The notes beneath the pieces were generated by a model. The model saw nothing but the letters and a program-made list of their open reading frames with translations. It searched no databases and was not told the origin of the DNA. A stretch of DNA of 38,896 nt, taken from the NCBI GenBank assembly GCA_013361475.1, contig JABFYB010000661.1, forward strand, positions 1 through 38,896. Reading direction: 5' to 3'. Made by a program: the position numbers and the translations under genes. This document shows positions 16,162-23,620 of this stretch, piece by piece; positions within the stretch are counted from its first letter, which is position 1; each line of letters begins with the position of its first letter. The DNA is from Hamadaea sp. GTDB lineage: Bacteria > Actinomycetota > Actinomycetes > Mycobacteriales > Micromonosporaceae.

Positions 16162-16193
16162 TCACCTCGATGATCAACCGGTACGCTGACGGA

Positions 16194-17201
16194 ATGCTGA
16201 TCTACGTGGGCGCGTACACCTCGACCGGCGGCGGCATCCGCTGCTACGAACAGGACCCCTCGACCGGTGCGCTCACCGAGGCGCATCCTCCCGCGACCGC
16301 GATCGATCCGTCCTTCCTCGCCTGGGACGCCGTGAAGGCCAACCTCTACGCCGTCAGTGAGTCGACCGGCGGCGTCGAGGCGTTCGCGCGCTCGGATCAC
16401 GGTCTGCTCACCTCGCTCGGCCAGCAGTGGACCGGCGGGGCCGACCCCTGCCACCTCGTCGTCGACCCGACCGGGAAGTTCCTCGTGACGGCGAACTACG
16501 CCGGCGGCTCGGTCAGCGTCCACCCGATCAACGAGGACGGCTCCCTGGGCGGACGCCGTGACCTCCTCGAACACGGCGGCAGCGGGCCCGACCCCGAGCG
16601 GCAGGAGGGCCCGCACGCGCACATGATCGCGTACCGGCCGTCGGGGACCTCGTTCTACGTCACCGACCTCGGCACCGACCAGATCCACGAGTACGCCCTG
16701 AGCCCGGACGGCGCGATCCTTCCCGTCCGCGAGATCCCCGCCGACGCGGGCAGCGGCCCCCGGCACATCGCGTTCCACCCCACCAGCGGCACCGTCTACG
16801 TCTCGGCCGAACTGGACTCCAGCGTCCTCGTCTATCAGCCGCAGGGCGACGGGCTCGTACAGGTCGGCAAGGTGGCCGCCACGGTCGAGCCGCCCGCCGA
16901 ACGCAACTACCCGAGTCACATCGAATGCTCGGCGGACGGCCGGTTCGTCTACGTCGCCAATCGCGGCACGGACTGCGTCACCGTCTTCGCGGTCACCCCG
17001 GACGGGCTGACCCCGGTCACCGACGTGCCCACCGGTGGCCGCTGGCCTCGGCACTTCGCGATCATCGGCGACCTCCTCTACATCGCCAATCAGGACAGCG
17101 GCACGATCACGGTCGCCCCGATCGACCAGGCGACCGGCGTACCGGCGACTCCTGTGGCCGTCGCCGAGGTGGCGGGCGCCGCCTGCGTCCTCGCCGGCTG
17201 A
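16194..17201 (+). CDS. pgl: 6-phosphogluconolactonase, beta-propeller type
   Basis: A 335-residue protein of the seven-bladed beta-propeller lactonase family (YbhE/Pgl type), which hydrolyses 6-phosphogluconolactone in the pentose phosphate pathway. Evidence is the N-terminal MLIYVGAYTSTGGGIRCYEQD, repeated blade motifs such as DPCHLVVDPTGKFLVTANYAGGSVSV and SHIECSADGRFVYVANRG, and the conserved GPRHIAFHP. ATG at 16194 is preferred to 16155, since the longer version would start inside the opposing ArsR promoter. TACGCT at 16182-16187 is six bases upstream, fitting a leaderless transcript. Members of this fold also include other lactonases, so the exact substrate is less sure than the fold. 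Confidence 0.82.
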   Translation: MLIYVGAYTSTGGGIRCYEQDPSTGALTEAHPPATAIDPSFLAWDAVKANLYAVSESTGGVEAFARSDHGLLTSLGQQWTGGADPCHLVVDPTGKFLVTANYAGGSVSVHPINEDGSLGGRRDLLEHGGSGPDPERQEGPHAHMIAYRPSGTSFYVTDLGTDQIHEYALSPDGAILPVREIPADAGSGPRHIAFHPTSGTVYVSAELDSSVLVYQPQGDGLVQVGKVAATVEPPAERNYPSHIECSADGRFVYVANRGTDCVTVFAVTPDGLTPVTDVPTGGRWPRHFAIIGDLLYIANQDSGTITVAPIDQATGVPATPVAVAEVAGAACVLAG

Positions 17202-17224
17202 GTCCTTCGGCCGCCTCCGCTGTG

Positions 17225-17291
17225 GGCGCTGGATCAGGGTTCCGGGTCGAATCTTGACCGATGATTCGACCGAGAACCCTGATCCAGCGCC
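17225..17291. repeat. 67-bp palindromic repeat, family 1 copy B, likely bidirectional terminator
   Basis: It shares the arm sequence of copy A in the same orientation: the left arm from GGATCAGGGT to the TCTTGA at 17257 is identical to copy A over 27 bases. The arms pair from the GGCGCTGG at 17225 to its complement at 17291. It lies between the convergent lactonase and ThrRS genes, 23 and 31 bases from their stops. Confidence 0.85.
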
Positions 17292-17322
17292 ATAAACGCG
17301 ACGCGGGTAGGGCGAAGAGGGG

Positions 17323-18543
17323 TCAGGGCAACAGGGCGACCGAGCGAGCGGCGACGACGGACTGGATGAGGTCCAGCGCCTCCCCCACCGGCTGCGGATC
17401 GAGCGACCGCCCGTCGCGGAGTCGCAGCGCGACCGCACCCGCCGCCGCTTCCCTGGCCCCGATGACGGCGGCATAGGGGATCTTGCGCTGGGCGGCTTCG
17501 CGTACGCGCAACGACAGTGAGCCCTCCTCCAGGACCTCGACCCGAAGCCCCGACCGGGAAGCCCGGTCGTGCAGCGCCCAGGCGGCGTCCCGCTGCGCCT
17601 CCCCGATCGGCACGACGGCGAGCTGCACCGGGGCGTACCAGGCGGGGAAGGCGCCTTGGTGGACTTCGATCAGGTGAGCGAACAGCCGTTCCAGGCTGCC
17701 GATGATGCTGCGGTGCACCATGACCGGGCGCTGCTTCACGCCCTCGCTGTCCACATAGGCCAGATCGAACCGCTCCGGCTGCGCGAAGTCCACCTGGATG
17801 GTGGCCAGCGACAGCTCCCGCCCCTGCACGTCGTGAATCTGCAGGTCGATCTTCGGCCCGTAGAACGCGGCCTCGCCCGGCGCCTCGAAGAACGAGACGC
17901 CTTCGGCGATCAGCGCGTCGCGCAGCATCCCCTCGGCCGCGTCCCAGACCTCGGATTCGCCCAGGAACTTCTCGCCGCGCAAGGACAGCCGGTAGGAGTG
18001 GACGGAGAACCCCAACGCGGCGTGCGCCCGCTTGATCAAGGCGAGCATGTCGGCGACCTCGGCACCCACCTGATCGACGCGACAGAACACGTGCGCGTCG
18101 TTGAGCGAGATCGCGCGTACTCGCGACAGGCCCGACAGCACCCCGGAACGCTCGGCGCGATACTGGCCGCCCAGCTCCGCGACGCGTACCGGCAGCTCTC
18201 GATAGGACCGGCCGCGCGCGGCGAACACCATCGCGTGGTGTGGGCACATGCTCGGCCGCAGCACGAGCGCCTCGCTCTCCGGGGCGTCGCTGTCGGCCAT
18301 CGGCGGGAACATGTCGTCGGCGAACTTCGCCACGTGCCCCGAGCGCACGTACATCTCGTGTTTGGCCATCGGCGGCGAATAGACGTGCTGGTATCCGGCG
18401 AGGCGTTCCTCCTCGCGGATGTACTCCTCGACCGCGTGACGCGCGGCCGCGCCGGCCGGCAGCCAGATCGGCAGGCCCGCGCCGACGAGCGGGTCCGAGT
18501 GGAACAGCTCCAGCTCACGGCCCAGCTTGCGGTGGTCGTTCAT
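17323..18543 (-). CDS. thrS: Threonyl-tRNA synthetase paralogue lacking TGS and editing domains
   Basis: A 406-residue class II synthetase that begins exactly at the catalytic domain (MNDHRKLGRELELFH). A usual ThrRS is about 640 residues; the N-terminal TGS and editing domains are absent. The zinc ligands of ThrRS are kept: Cys in SMCPHH, His in NDAHVF, His in VMVHRSIIGS. Motif 2 is altered: YRAERSGVLSGLSRVRAISLNDAH, where most ThrRS have RNE, LHGL and TQDDAH. The C-terminal anticodon-binding domain (PVQLAVVPIGE onward) is present. It should charge tRNA-Thr but cannot remove mischarged serine. ATG at 18543 follows AGGAGGAGAG. A Thr-rich leader peptide and terminator lie upstream. It may be a starvation-induced or inhibitor-tolerant second enzyme. 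Confidence 0.88.
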   Translation of the reverse strand: MNDHRKLGRELELFHSDPLVGAGLPIWLPAGAAARHAVEEYIREEERLAGYQHVYSPPMAKHEMYVRSGHVAKFADDMFPPMADSDAPESEALVLRPSMCPHHAMVFAARGRSYRELPVRVAELGGQYRAERSGVLSGLSRVRAISLNDAHVFCRVDQVGAEVADMLALIKRAHAALGFSVHSYRLSLRGEKFLGESEVWDAAEGMLRDALIAEGVSFFEAPGEAAFYGPKIDLQIHDVQGRELSLATIQVDFAQPERFDLAYVDSEGVKQRPVMVHRSIIGSLERLFAHLIEVHQGAFPAWYAPVQLAVVPIGEAQRDAAWALHDRASRSGLRVEVLEEGSLSLRVREAAQRKIPYAAVIGAREAAAGAVALRLRDGRSLDPQPVGEALDLIQSVVAARSVALLP

Positions 18544-18590
18544 CGCTCTCTCCTCCTAGGGGTACGCCCAAGGCCGTCCAGAGAGCACGA

Positions 18591-18621
18591 AAACGGCTCC
18601 GGGACTGGCCCGGAGCCGTTT
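18591..18621 (-). terminator. Attenuator terminator in the ThrRS leader
   Basis: The arms AAACGGCTCCGGG and CCCGGAGCCGTTT form a perfect 13-bp stem with a five-base loop, and the transcript continues into TTTTCG. It lies 15 bases after the leader peptide stop and 47 bases before the ThrRS start, so it can only serve to stop transcription before the synthetase gene. Confidence 0.85.
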
Positions 18622-18636
18622 CGATCGACTAATGCG

Positions 18637-18714
18637 TCAGCGTGTGAACGCCGCGTCAGCCAGCACGAAAGCCGCCGGGATGCCCGGCGTCGTCGTGCTC
18701 TGCTGATAACGCAT
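18637..18714 (-). CDS. Threonine-rich leader peptide controlling ThrRS
   Basis: A 25-codon open reading frame, ATG at 18714 to TGA at 18637, beginning MRYQQSTTTPG and ending FTR. Codons 7-9 are three consecutive ACG threonine codons (18696-18688), and a fourth Thr codon is next to last. TACCCT at 18726-18721 is six bases upstream of the ATG, so the mRNA is likely leaderless. A small hairpin (18674-18688) follows the Thr codons directly. A downstream segment (18666-18679) can pair with the 5' arm of the terminator. This is the layout of ribosome-mediated attenuation: stalling at Thr codons would favour readthrough into the synthetase gene. Confidence 0.78.
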   Translation of the reverse strand: MRYQQSTTTPGIPAAFVLADAAFTR

Positions 18715-18728
18715 GAATCGAGGGTACC

Positions 18729-19709
18729 TCACACGCCGTAGTAGCCGCGAGCACCGGGGTGCAGCGGCACGGGGTCGGTCTTCCAGGCCACGTCACGGTT
18801 GATGTTCCTGCCCTCGGAGTGCACCGCCGCCAGCTCGTCCTGATGCTCGAAGAGCAGCCGGGTCAGCTCGTACCCCACCTCCGTGGGCAGGCTGGGCGAC
18901 GTCACCAGCAAGCAGGGGACCGCGACGGTCGCCACATCCGCGCTGAGGCCGTAGGCGTCCTTCGGGATGGTCGCCGCCGTGTACGCCCCGGGGTAGTCCT
19001 TGTCGAGGACGGCCACCAGGGCGTCGGTCGGCAGGAGGGCGACCCGGCCGGGCAGCTTGCCGAACAGGGCGGTGAGGCCGACCACCGGCTGACCGGCGGT
19101 CCAGAAGAAGGCGTCCAGTTGCCCGGCGGCGAAGGTCGTCGTCATCTGACTGAGCGAGGCGGTGACCCGCTGCACGTCCTTGGCGGGATCCAGACCGGCC
19201 GCCGTCAGCATCCGCAGTGCGAGGATCTCGGTGCCGGAACCGGCCGGCCCCGTCGCCACCCGCTTGCCCCGCAGATCGGCCAGCGTCCGGACGCCCGTCC
19301 CCGGACGCACCACGACGTGCATGTACGCCGTGAACATCCGGGCCAGCGCCCGCACCTGCACCGGTGATCCGGCGAACGAGCCCTTGCCGGTCACGGCGTC
19401 ACCGGCGACGTCGGCGTACGTGAAGCCCACGTCGATGTCGCCGCGGGCGAGCCGATGCAGGTTCTCCAAGGCCCCGTTGGTCGGCATCGACACCGCCTCG
19501 AACCCGGTCAGGTGCCGGTTCACGACGTCGGCGTACCCGCTGCCGAGCTGGTTGAACACGCCGTTGGTCGGGCCGGTGCCGATGGTCAGCTGACCGTGGT
19601 GCCACAGCTGGAGCCGGGCGTCGAGCTTGGGCTGGGCGCAGCCGGTCGCCCCGGCCAGCGTCAGGGCCAGGAGCGACAGGAGAGCGGCGACCGCCCGGCG
19701 TGCGTTCAC
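18729..19709 (-). CDS. TAXI family (TRAP-type) solute-binding lipoprotein
   Basis: A 326-residue periplasmic-type binding protein. The signal peptide MNARRAVAALLSLLALTLAG ends at Cys24 in ATGC, so it is probably a lipoprotein. LTIGTGPTNGVFNQLGSGYADVVNR at the N-terminus and LADLRGKRVATGPAGSGTEILALRML in the middle are TAXI hallmarks. TAXI proteins normally feed a fused TRAP membrane subunit, but no such gene is in the window. It overlaps the roadblock gene by four bases (GTGA) in an operon with a histidine kinase, so it may act as the ligand-binding part of a sensor rather than in transport. Confidence 0.87.
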   Translation of the reverse strand: MNARRAVAALLSLLALTLAGATGCAQPKLDARLQLWHHGQLTIGTGPTNGVFNQLGSGYADVVNRHLTGFEAVSMPTNGALENLHRLARGDIDVGFTYADVAGDAVTGKGSFAGSPVQVRALARMFTAYMHVVVRPGTGVRTLADLRGKRVATGPAGSGTEILALRMLTAAGLDPAKDVQRVTASLSQMTTTFAAGQLDAFFWTAGQPVVGLTALFGKLPGRVALLPTDALVAVLDKDYPGAYTAATIPKDAYGLSADVATVAVPCLLVTSPSLPTEVGYELTRLLFEHQDELAAVHSEGRNINRDVAWKTDPVPLHPGARGYYGV

Positions 19710-20122
19710 AGCTGTCCCGGTACGCGTGCGCCCGGTTCGAGTGCGACCGCGACCCGCTGCGCGAGCACAGCCGTCTCGTATCCGGTCTGCCCGAGATCGC
19801 AGCCGGGCGCGGCGAGCACCGCGAGGTGCGCCCGGTCGCCGACGGCCATGATCAGCAGTACGCCGCCGTCCATGTCGACCACCGTCTGGCGTACCCGCCC
19901 GGTCGTCAGGACCGTGGACGCGCCGACCGTGAGGCTGACCAGGCCGCTGGTGATGGCGGCGAGCCGGTCGGCCTCGTCGAGCGGCAGGCCCTCGGTGGCG
20001 GCGAGGGCGAGGCCGTCGACCGAGACGGCGAGGGCGGAAACGATGTCAGGCACGCGCCGGGCGAAGGCGGTGAGCAACCAGTCCAGGCTGGCCGAGTCGG
20101 AGGTGGTCGTCTCAGGGGACAT
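19706..20122 (-). CDS. Roadblock/LC7 domain protein
   Basis: A 138-residue single-domain protein of the roadblock/LC7 fold. LDWLLTAFARRVPDIVSALAVSVDGLALAATEGLPLDEADRLAAITSGLVSL is the signature of the actinobacterial form, and VDMDGGVLLIMAVGDRAHLAVLAAPGCDLGQTGYE completes it. In Streptomyces conservons such a protein (CvnB) works with a histidine kinase (CvnA), a DUF742 protein (CvnC) and a small GTPase (CvnD). Here the last two are missing and a TAXI protein takes their place. It starts 23 bases after the kinase stop and overlaps the TAXI start. Confidence 0.9.
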   Translation of the reverse strand: MSPETTTSDSASLDWLLTAFARRVPDIVSALAVSVDGLALAATEGLPLDEADRLAAITSGLVSLTVGASTVLTTGRVRQTVVDMDGGVLLIMAVGDRAHLAVLAAPGCDLGQTGYETAVLAQRVAVALEPGARVPGQL

Positions 20123-20145
20123 GCTGTTCTCTTTCTTTACGGGTG

Positions 20146-22350
20146 CTAGACCGGCGGTGGAGCGTGCCGCTGGGCTGCGGCGAGGCCGGAGGCGAGGCTG
20201 GACAGACGGGCACGGGCCAGGTCGGGATCGATCACGCCGGTCGCCGCGGCGGCGACCACGGTGGCCCGGCCCCGGGCTACTCCGGGCGGAGGGGGCGGGC
20301 TGGGCGGACCGGAGACGGGCCGGGGTTTGCGGTTCACGGCGTGGGCCGGCAGCAGCATGCGGTTCGGCAGCTTGACGAGGGCCACCGTGCCCGCGGACGG
20401 CGCGCTCCGCAGCTCGACCTGTACGCGCAGCCGCTGCGCGAGACGGGCGACGACCAGCAGGCCCATCCGGCTGGCCAGTTCACCGGTGAGCACGGCCGGG
20501 CGGCGCAGCTGTTCGTTCAGCTCGGCCAGCTGTTCGGGGCTGATTCCGATGCCGTGGTCGTAGACGGTGATGGTCAGGTCGTCGACAGTCCTATGTGTAG
20601 CGACTTGGATCTTGCTGCCGGGCGGAGAGAAGACCACCGCGTTCTCCAGCAGCTCCGCCAAGAGATGGACCAGGTCGCCGACGGCGGTCGCGTCGATCCA
20701 CAGCTCGGCGAGCGAACTCGCGTCGATCCGGTCGTACTGCTCGATCTCGGCCGCCGCCGCCATGACCACGTCAGCCAGCTGTTCGGGCTCGACGAAGGCC
20801 CGGCCGGGCTCGGCTCCGGCGAGTACGAGCAGGTTCTCCTCGTTGCGCCGCATCCGGGCGGCGAGGTGGTCGAGCTGGAACAGCCGGCTGAGGGTGTCCG
20901 GATCGGTCTCCACGCGTTCGAACTCGTCGAGCAGTTGGAGTTGCCGGTGGACCAGGGTCTGCCCTCGACGGGACAGCGCGACGAAGATCCGTGCCACGTC
21001 CATCCGCAGCAAGGCCTGGTCGGCGGCGAGCCGCAGAGCCTGCCGATGCAGTCCCGACAACGCCGAACTCAGTTCCCCGATCTCATCCGCGCCGGGAGCG
21101 AGCCACGCCGTCACCCGCTCCTGAGAGGACTGTTCGACGTCACGGACCGTCTGGGGGCTGGGCGCCGAACTCACCTCGGCGATCGCCTCCGGCAGTTCGG
21201 TGCTGGTCACCTGCTGAGCGCCCCGGCGCAATTGCCGCAAGCGGCGGCTGGTCTGGATCGCGAGGGCCACCGCCGCGCCCAGGCTCGCCGCGACGAGCGC
21301 AGCGGTCACCGCCGTGATCAGCGTGGACTCGTTGCGCGAGTCGGCTTCGAGGACGGCCGCGTCGGTCTCCAGCAAGGAGATCACCTCTAGCTGGAACAGG
21401 TACACCTGCCGCATCGCATTGGTCTGCGCGATGTACCAGGTGTCCGGGTCGACCTTCAGCGCGTCGGGCTGGCTCTCGTACCGCAGCGCCCCTTCGACCA
21501 GCCGGGTGGCCTGCTCCACGTCGGGTCCCTGCACCGCGGCGGCGTACCGCTGACGGGTGTCGGCGGAGGCGATGTTGGCCAACTGCGCGATCCGGTCCGA
21601 CTCCGAGCCCCGCAGCTCGGCCAGTTCGGCCAGTTCACCGGGCTGGAACTTGCCGCGGCCGAAGACCTCCCGCAGCAAACTCCGCTCCTCGGCGGCCCGG
21701 TGCTCGGCCGCGCTGAGCGTCGCGACGATCCGGGCGTTCTCGGCCAGCGCGGGGGCCATCGGTTCGGCTGCGATCGTTTCCGCCACCGCGACCAGGGCGT
21801 GCGTCAGGTCGTCGTAGGCCGCCTCCGGCGTACCGTCGTCGGGCGAACCGGAGTGGCTGGAGTCGAACAGCGCCTGGTCGTCCTCCTCCTTCTCCGGGTG
21901 CAGTGCGATGTCCCGGGCCAGTGCCAGCTTGGCCAGTTCGCTGCGAGCCGCCGCCACCGCGGTCGCCAGATCCGGCGTCAGCTTCGCGACCGCCGTGGCC
22001 GCCTGGTCGTAGTTCGCCACCGCGGCGTCGGTGCGCGCCTGCTGCGCGGTCAACAACTGCCGGCCGGTCGTGCCGCCGCGCAGCAGCAGGTCGGCGGTCT
22101 CGGCGATCTCCTGCTCGACCTGGTGGTTGAGCTTGACCGTCGCGGTCAGGCCCCAGGCCAGCGTCCGCGCCCGCTGACCCTCCCGGGCGGTGTCCAGCGC
22201 CGTGCCGCTCTGCAGCACGCCCAGGACGGTCATGCCGACGGTGGCTATGCCGATCGGCAGCAGCAGGCGTACGCGGATGGACCGCAGCGGGCTGCGCCGG
22301 ACATGCGGCACCGGCTCCCGCACCGGCGCGGCACCGCTGGACGTGGGCAT
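20146..22350 (-). CDS. Membrane sensor histidine kinase with NIT-type extracellular domain
   Basis: A 734-residue kinase of the CvnA type. A basic N-terminus leads to a first helix at about 27-49 (LLLPIGIATVGMTVLGVL), then a large helical extracellular domain (about 60-335) resembling the nitrate/nitrite-sensing NIT family. A second helix lies at about 343-365, followed by a HAMP-like linker. The phosphoacceptor region is LDHLAARMRRNEENLLVLAG (His495). The ATPase N-box is LLAELLENAVVFSPPG and the G box is DHGIGIS. A proline-rich tail follows. ATG at 22350 is chosen because GGGGAGG is nine bases upstream; an ATG at 22377 would lie before that site. No response regulator is adjacent. Confidence 0.85.
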   Translation of the reverse strand: MPTSSGAAPVREPVPHVRRSPLRSIRVRLLLPIGIATVGMTVLGVLQSGTALDTAREGQRARTLAWGLTATVKLNHQVEQEIAETADLLLRGGTTGRQLLTAQQARTDAAVANYDQAATAVAKLTPDLATAVAAARSELAKLALARDIALHPEKEEDDQALFDSSHSGSPDDGTPEAAYDDLTHALVAVAETIAAEPMAPALAENARIVATLSAAEHRAAEERSLLREVFGRGKFQPGELAELAELRGSESDRIAQLANIASADTRQRYAAAVQGPDVEQATRLVEGALRYESQPDALKVDPDTWYIAQTNAMRQVYLFQLEVISLLETDAAVLEADSRNESTLITAVTAALVAASLGAAVALAIQTSRRLRQLRRGAQQVTSTELPEAIAEVSSAPSPQTVRDVEQSSQERVTAWLAPGADEIGELSSALSGLHRQALRLAADQALLRMDVARIFVALSRRGQTLVHRQLQLLDEFERVETDPDTLSRLFQLDHLAARMRRNEENLLVLAGAEPGRAFVEPEQLADVVMAAAAEIEQYDRIDASSLAELWIDATAVGDLVHLLAELLENAVVFSPPGSKIQVATHRTVDDLTITVYDHGIGISPEQLAELNEQLRRPAVLTGELASRMGLLVVARLAQRLRVQVELRSAPSAGTVALVKLPNRMLLPAHAVNRKPRPVSGPPSPPPPPGVARGRATVVAAAATGVIDPDLARARLSSLASGLAAAQRHAPPPV

Positions 22351-22504
22351 GGCGACGGACCTCCCCGGAGTGACCATTTGAGACTCCGCTCACGCCGGGG
22401 GCCGCCGCATCCTCCGAAGGGTTTGCCGTCTTGTCACATGGCATTCAAAAAGTTGACAGATCACACCATTGATCCCCGCCAAAGCGGACCAACGTGGCGG
22501 GGCG

Positions 22505-23515
22505 TCACCCGGCGTCCGAGCTGAACGCGGAGTCGAAGGCGGCCGACGGGGCGTCGAACGCCAGCCGCCGGACGAAGCCGACCGCCTCGGCCGCGCCGAC
22601 GAGACGGTCCATTCCGGCGTCCTCCCACTCGACCGAGATCGGGCCGGCGTACCCGATCGAGTTGAGCGCCCGGAAGCAGTCCTCCCACGGCACGTCGCCG
22701 TGACCGGTCGAGACGAAGTCCCAGCCCCGTCTCAAATCGGCCCAGCCCAGGTGGGACGACAGCCGGCCACGGCGGCCGTCGCCCACGCGTACCTTGGTGT
22801 CCTTGCAGTCCACGTGGTAGATCCGGTCGGCGAAGTCGAGGATGAAGGTCACCGGGTCGACGTCCTGCCAGACCATGTGCGACGGGTCCCAGTTGAGCCC
22901 GAAGGCCGGCCGGTGTCCGATCGCCTCCAGCGTCCGCTTCGTCGTCCAGTAGTCGTAGGCGATCTCGCTCGGATGCACCTCGTGCGCGAACCGTACGCCC
23001 ACCTCGTCGAACACGTCGAGGATCGGGTTCCACCGGGCGGCGAAGTCGGCGTACCCGGCCTCGATCATCGACGGCGGAACCGGTGGGAACATCGCGACCG
23101 TGTGCCAGATCGAGGAGCCGGTGAATCCCACCACTGTGGACACGCCCAGCTTCGCAGCGGCCCGCGCCGTGTCCTTCATCTCCTCGGCCGCGCGGCGGCG
23201 TACGCCCTCCGGCTCGCCGTCGCCCCAGATCCGGGCGGGCAGGATGCCCTGGTGCCGCTCGTCGATGGGATGATCGCAGACGGCCTGCCCGACGAGGTGG
23301 TTCGAGATCGCCCAGACCTTCAGGTTGTGCTTGGCCAACGTCGCCAGCTTGCGCTCGACGTAGTCGTCCTCGGCCAGCGCCCGGTCGACCTCGAAGTGGT
23401 CGCCCCAGCAGGCGATCTCCAACCCGTCGTAGCCCCACTCGGCGGCCAGCCGGCAGACCTCCTCGAACGGCAGGTCGGCCCACTGGCCGGTGAAAAGTGT
23501 GATCGGCCTGGTCAT
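22505..23515 (-). CDS. TIM-barrel sugar isomerase/epimerase (xylose isomerase-like)
   Basis: A 336-residue protein of the AP endonuclease 2/xylose isomerase-like TIM-barrel family. Likely metal ligands are E179 (AHEVHPSE), D210 and H213 (NWDPSHM), H234 (YHVDCKD) and E296 (SVEWED). The opening [25 protein letters not shown] is typical. Such enzymes isomerise or epimerise sugars, and related ones eliminate the aglycone from keto-C-glycosides. ATG at 23515 has GAGAGG eight bases upstream. It follows the secreted ThuA-DUF1080 gene after a 105-base gap with two hairpins, so it may be only partly co-transcribed. It is cytoplasmic and fits sugar processing after import. Confidence 0.85.
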   Translation of the reverse strand: MTRPITLFTGQWADLPFEEVCRLAAEWGYDGLEIACWGDHFEVDRALAEDDYVERKLATLAKHNLKVWAISNHLVGQAVCDHPIDERHQGILPARIWGDGEPEGVRRRAAEEMKDTARAAAKLGVSTVVGFTGSSIWHTVAMFPPVPPSMIEAGYADFAARWNPILDVFDEVGVRFAHEVHPSEIAYDYWTTKRTLEAIGHRPAFGLNWDPSHMVWQDVDPVTFILDFADRIYHVDCKDTKVRVGDGRRGRLSSHLGWADLRRGWDFVSTGHGDVPWEDCFRALNSIGYAGPISVEWEDAGMDRLVGAAEAVGFVRRLAFDAPSAAFDSAFSSDAG

Positions 23516-23544
23516 CTCGTTTTCCTCTCGTTCTCTCGGTGGTG

Positions 23545-23613
23545 CCGGGGCGCCCGTCGGCGTCGGGCGCCCCGGCGGATCGACTCGCCGTCCGCACCGC
23601 CATGGCGGACGGC
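23545..23613 (-). terminator. Two tandem GC hairpins between the ThuA-DUF1080 gene and the isomerase gene
   Basis: The first, met by polymerase seven bases after the ThuA stop, pairs GCCGTCCGC (23587-23595) with its complement at 23605-23613. The second pairs CCGGGGCGCCCG (23545-23556) with its complement at 23564-23575 over a seven-base loop. Neither has a T-run. They could reduce transcription of the isomerase or protect the 3' end of the upstream message. Confidence 0.6.
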
Positions 23614-23620
23614 AAGCCGG

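Noticed and set aside
18544-18728. A T-box riboswitch upstream of the ThrRS gene
   Set aside because: The leader is too short and lacks a recognisable T-box core and specifier stem; the Thr codons sit in a translated frame, which supports ribosome-mediated attenuation instead.
22453-22458. TTGACA as a -35 box for a plus-strand gene
   Set aside because: No plus-strand coding region with credible start or domains follows; both flanking genes are on the minus strand.
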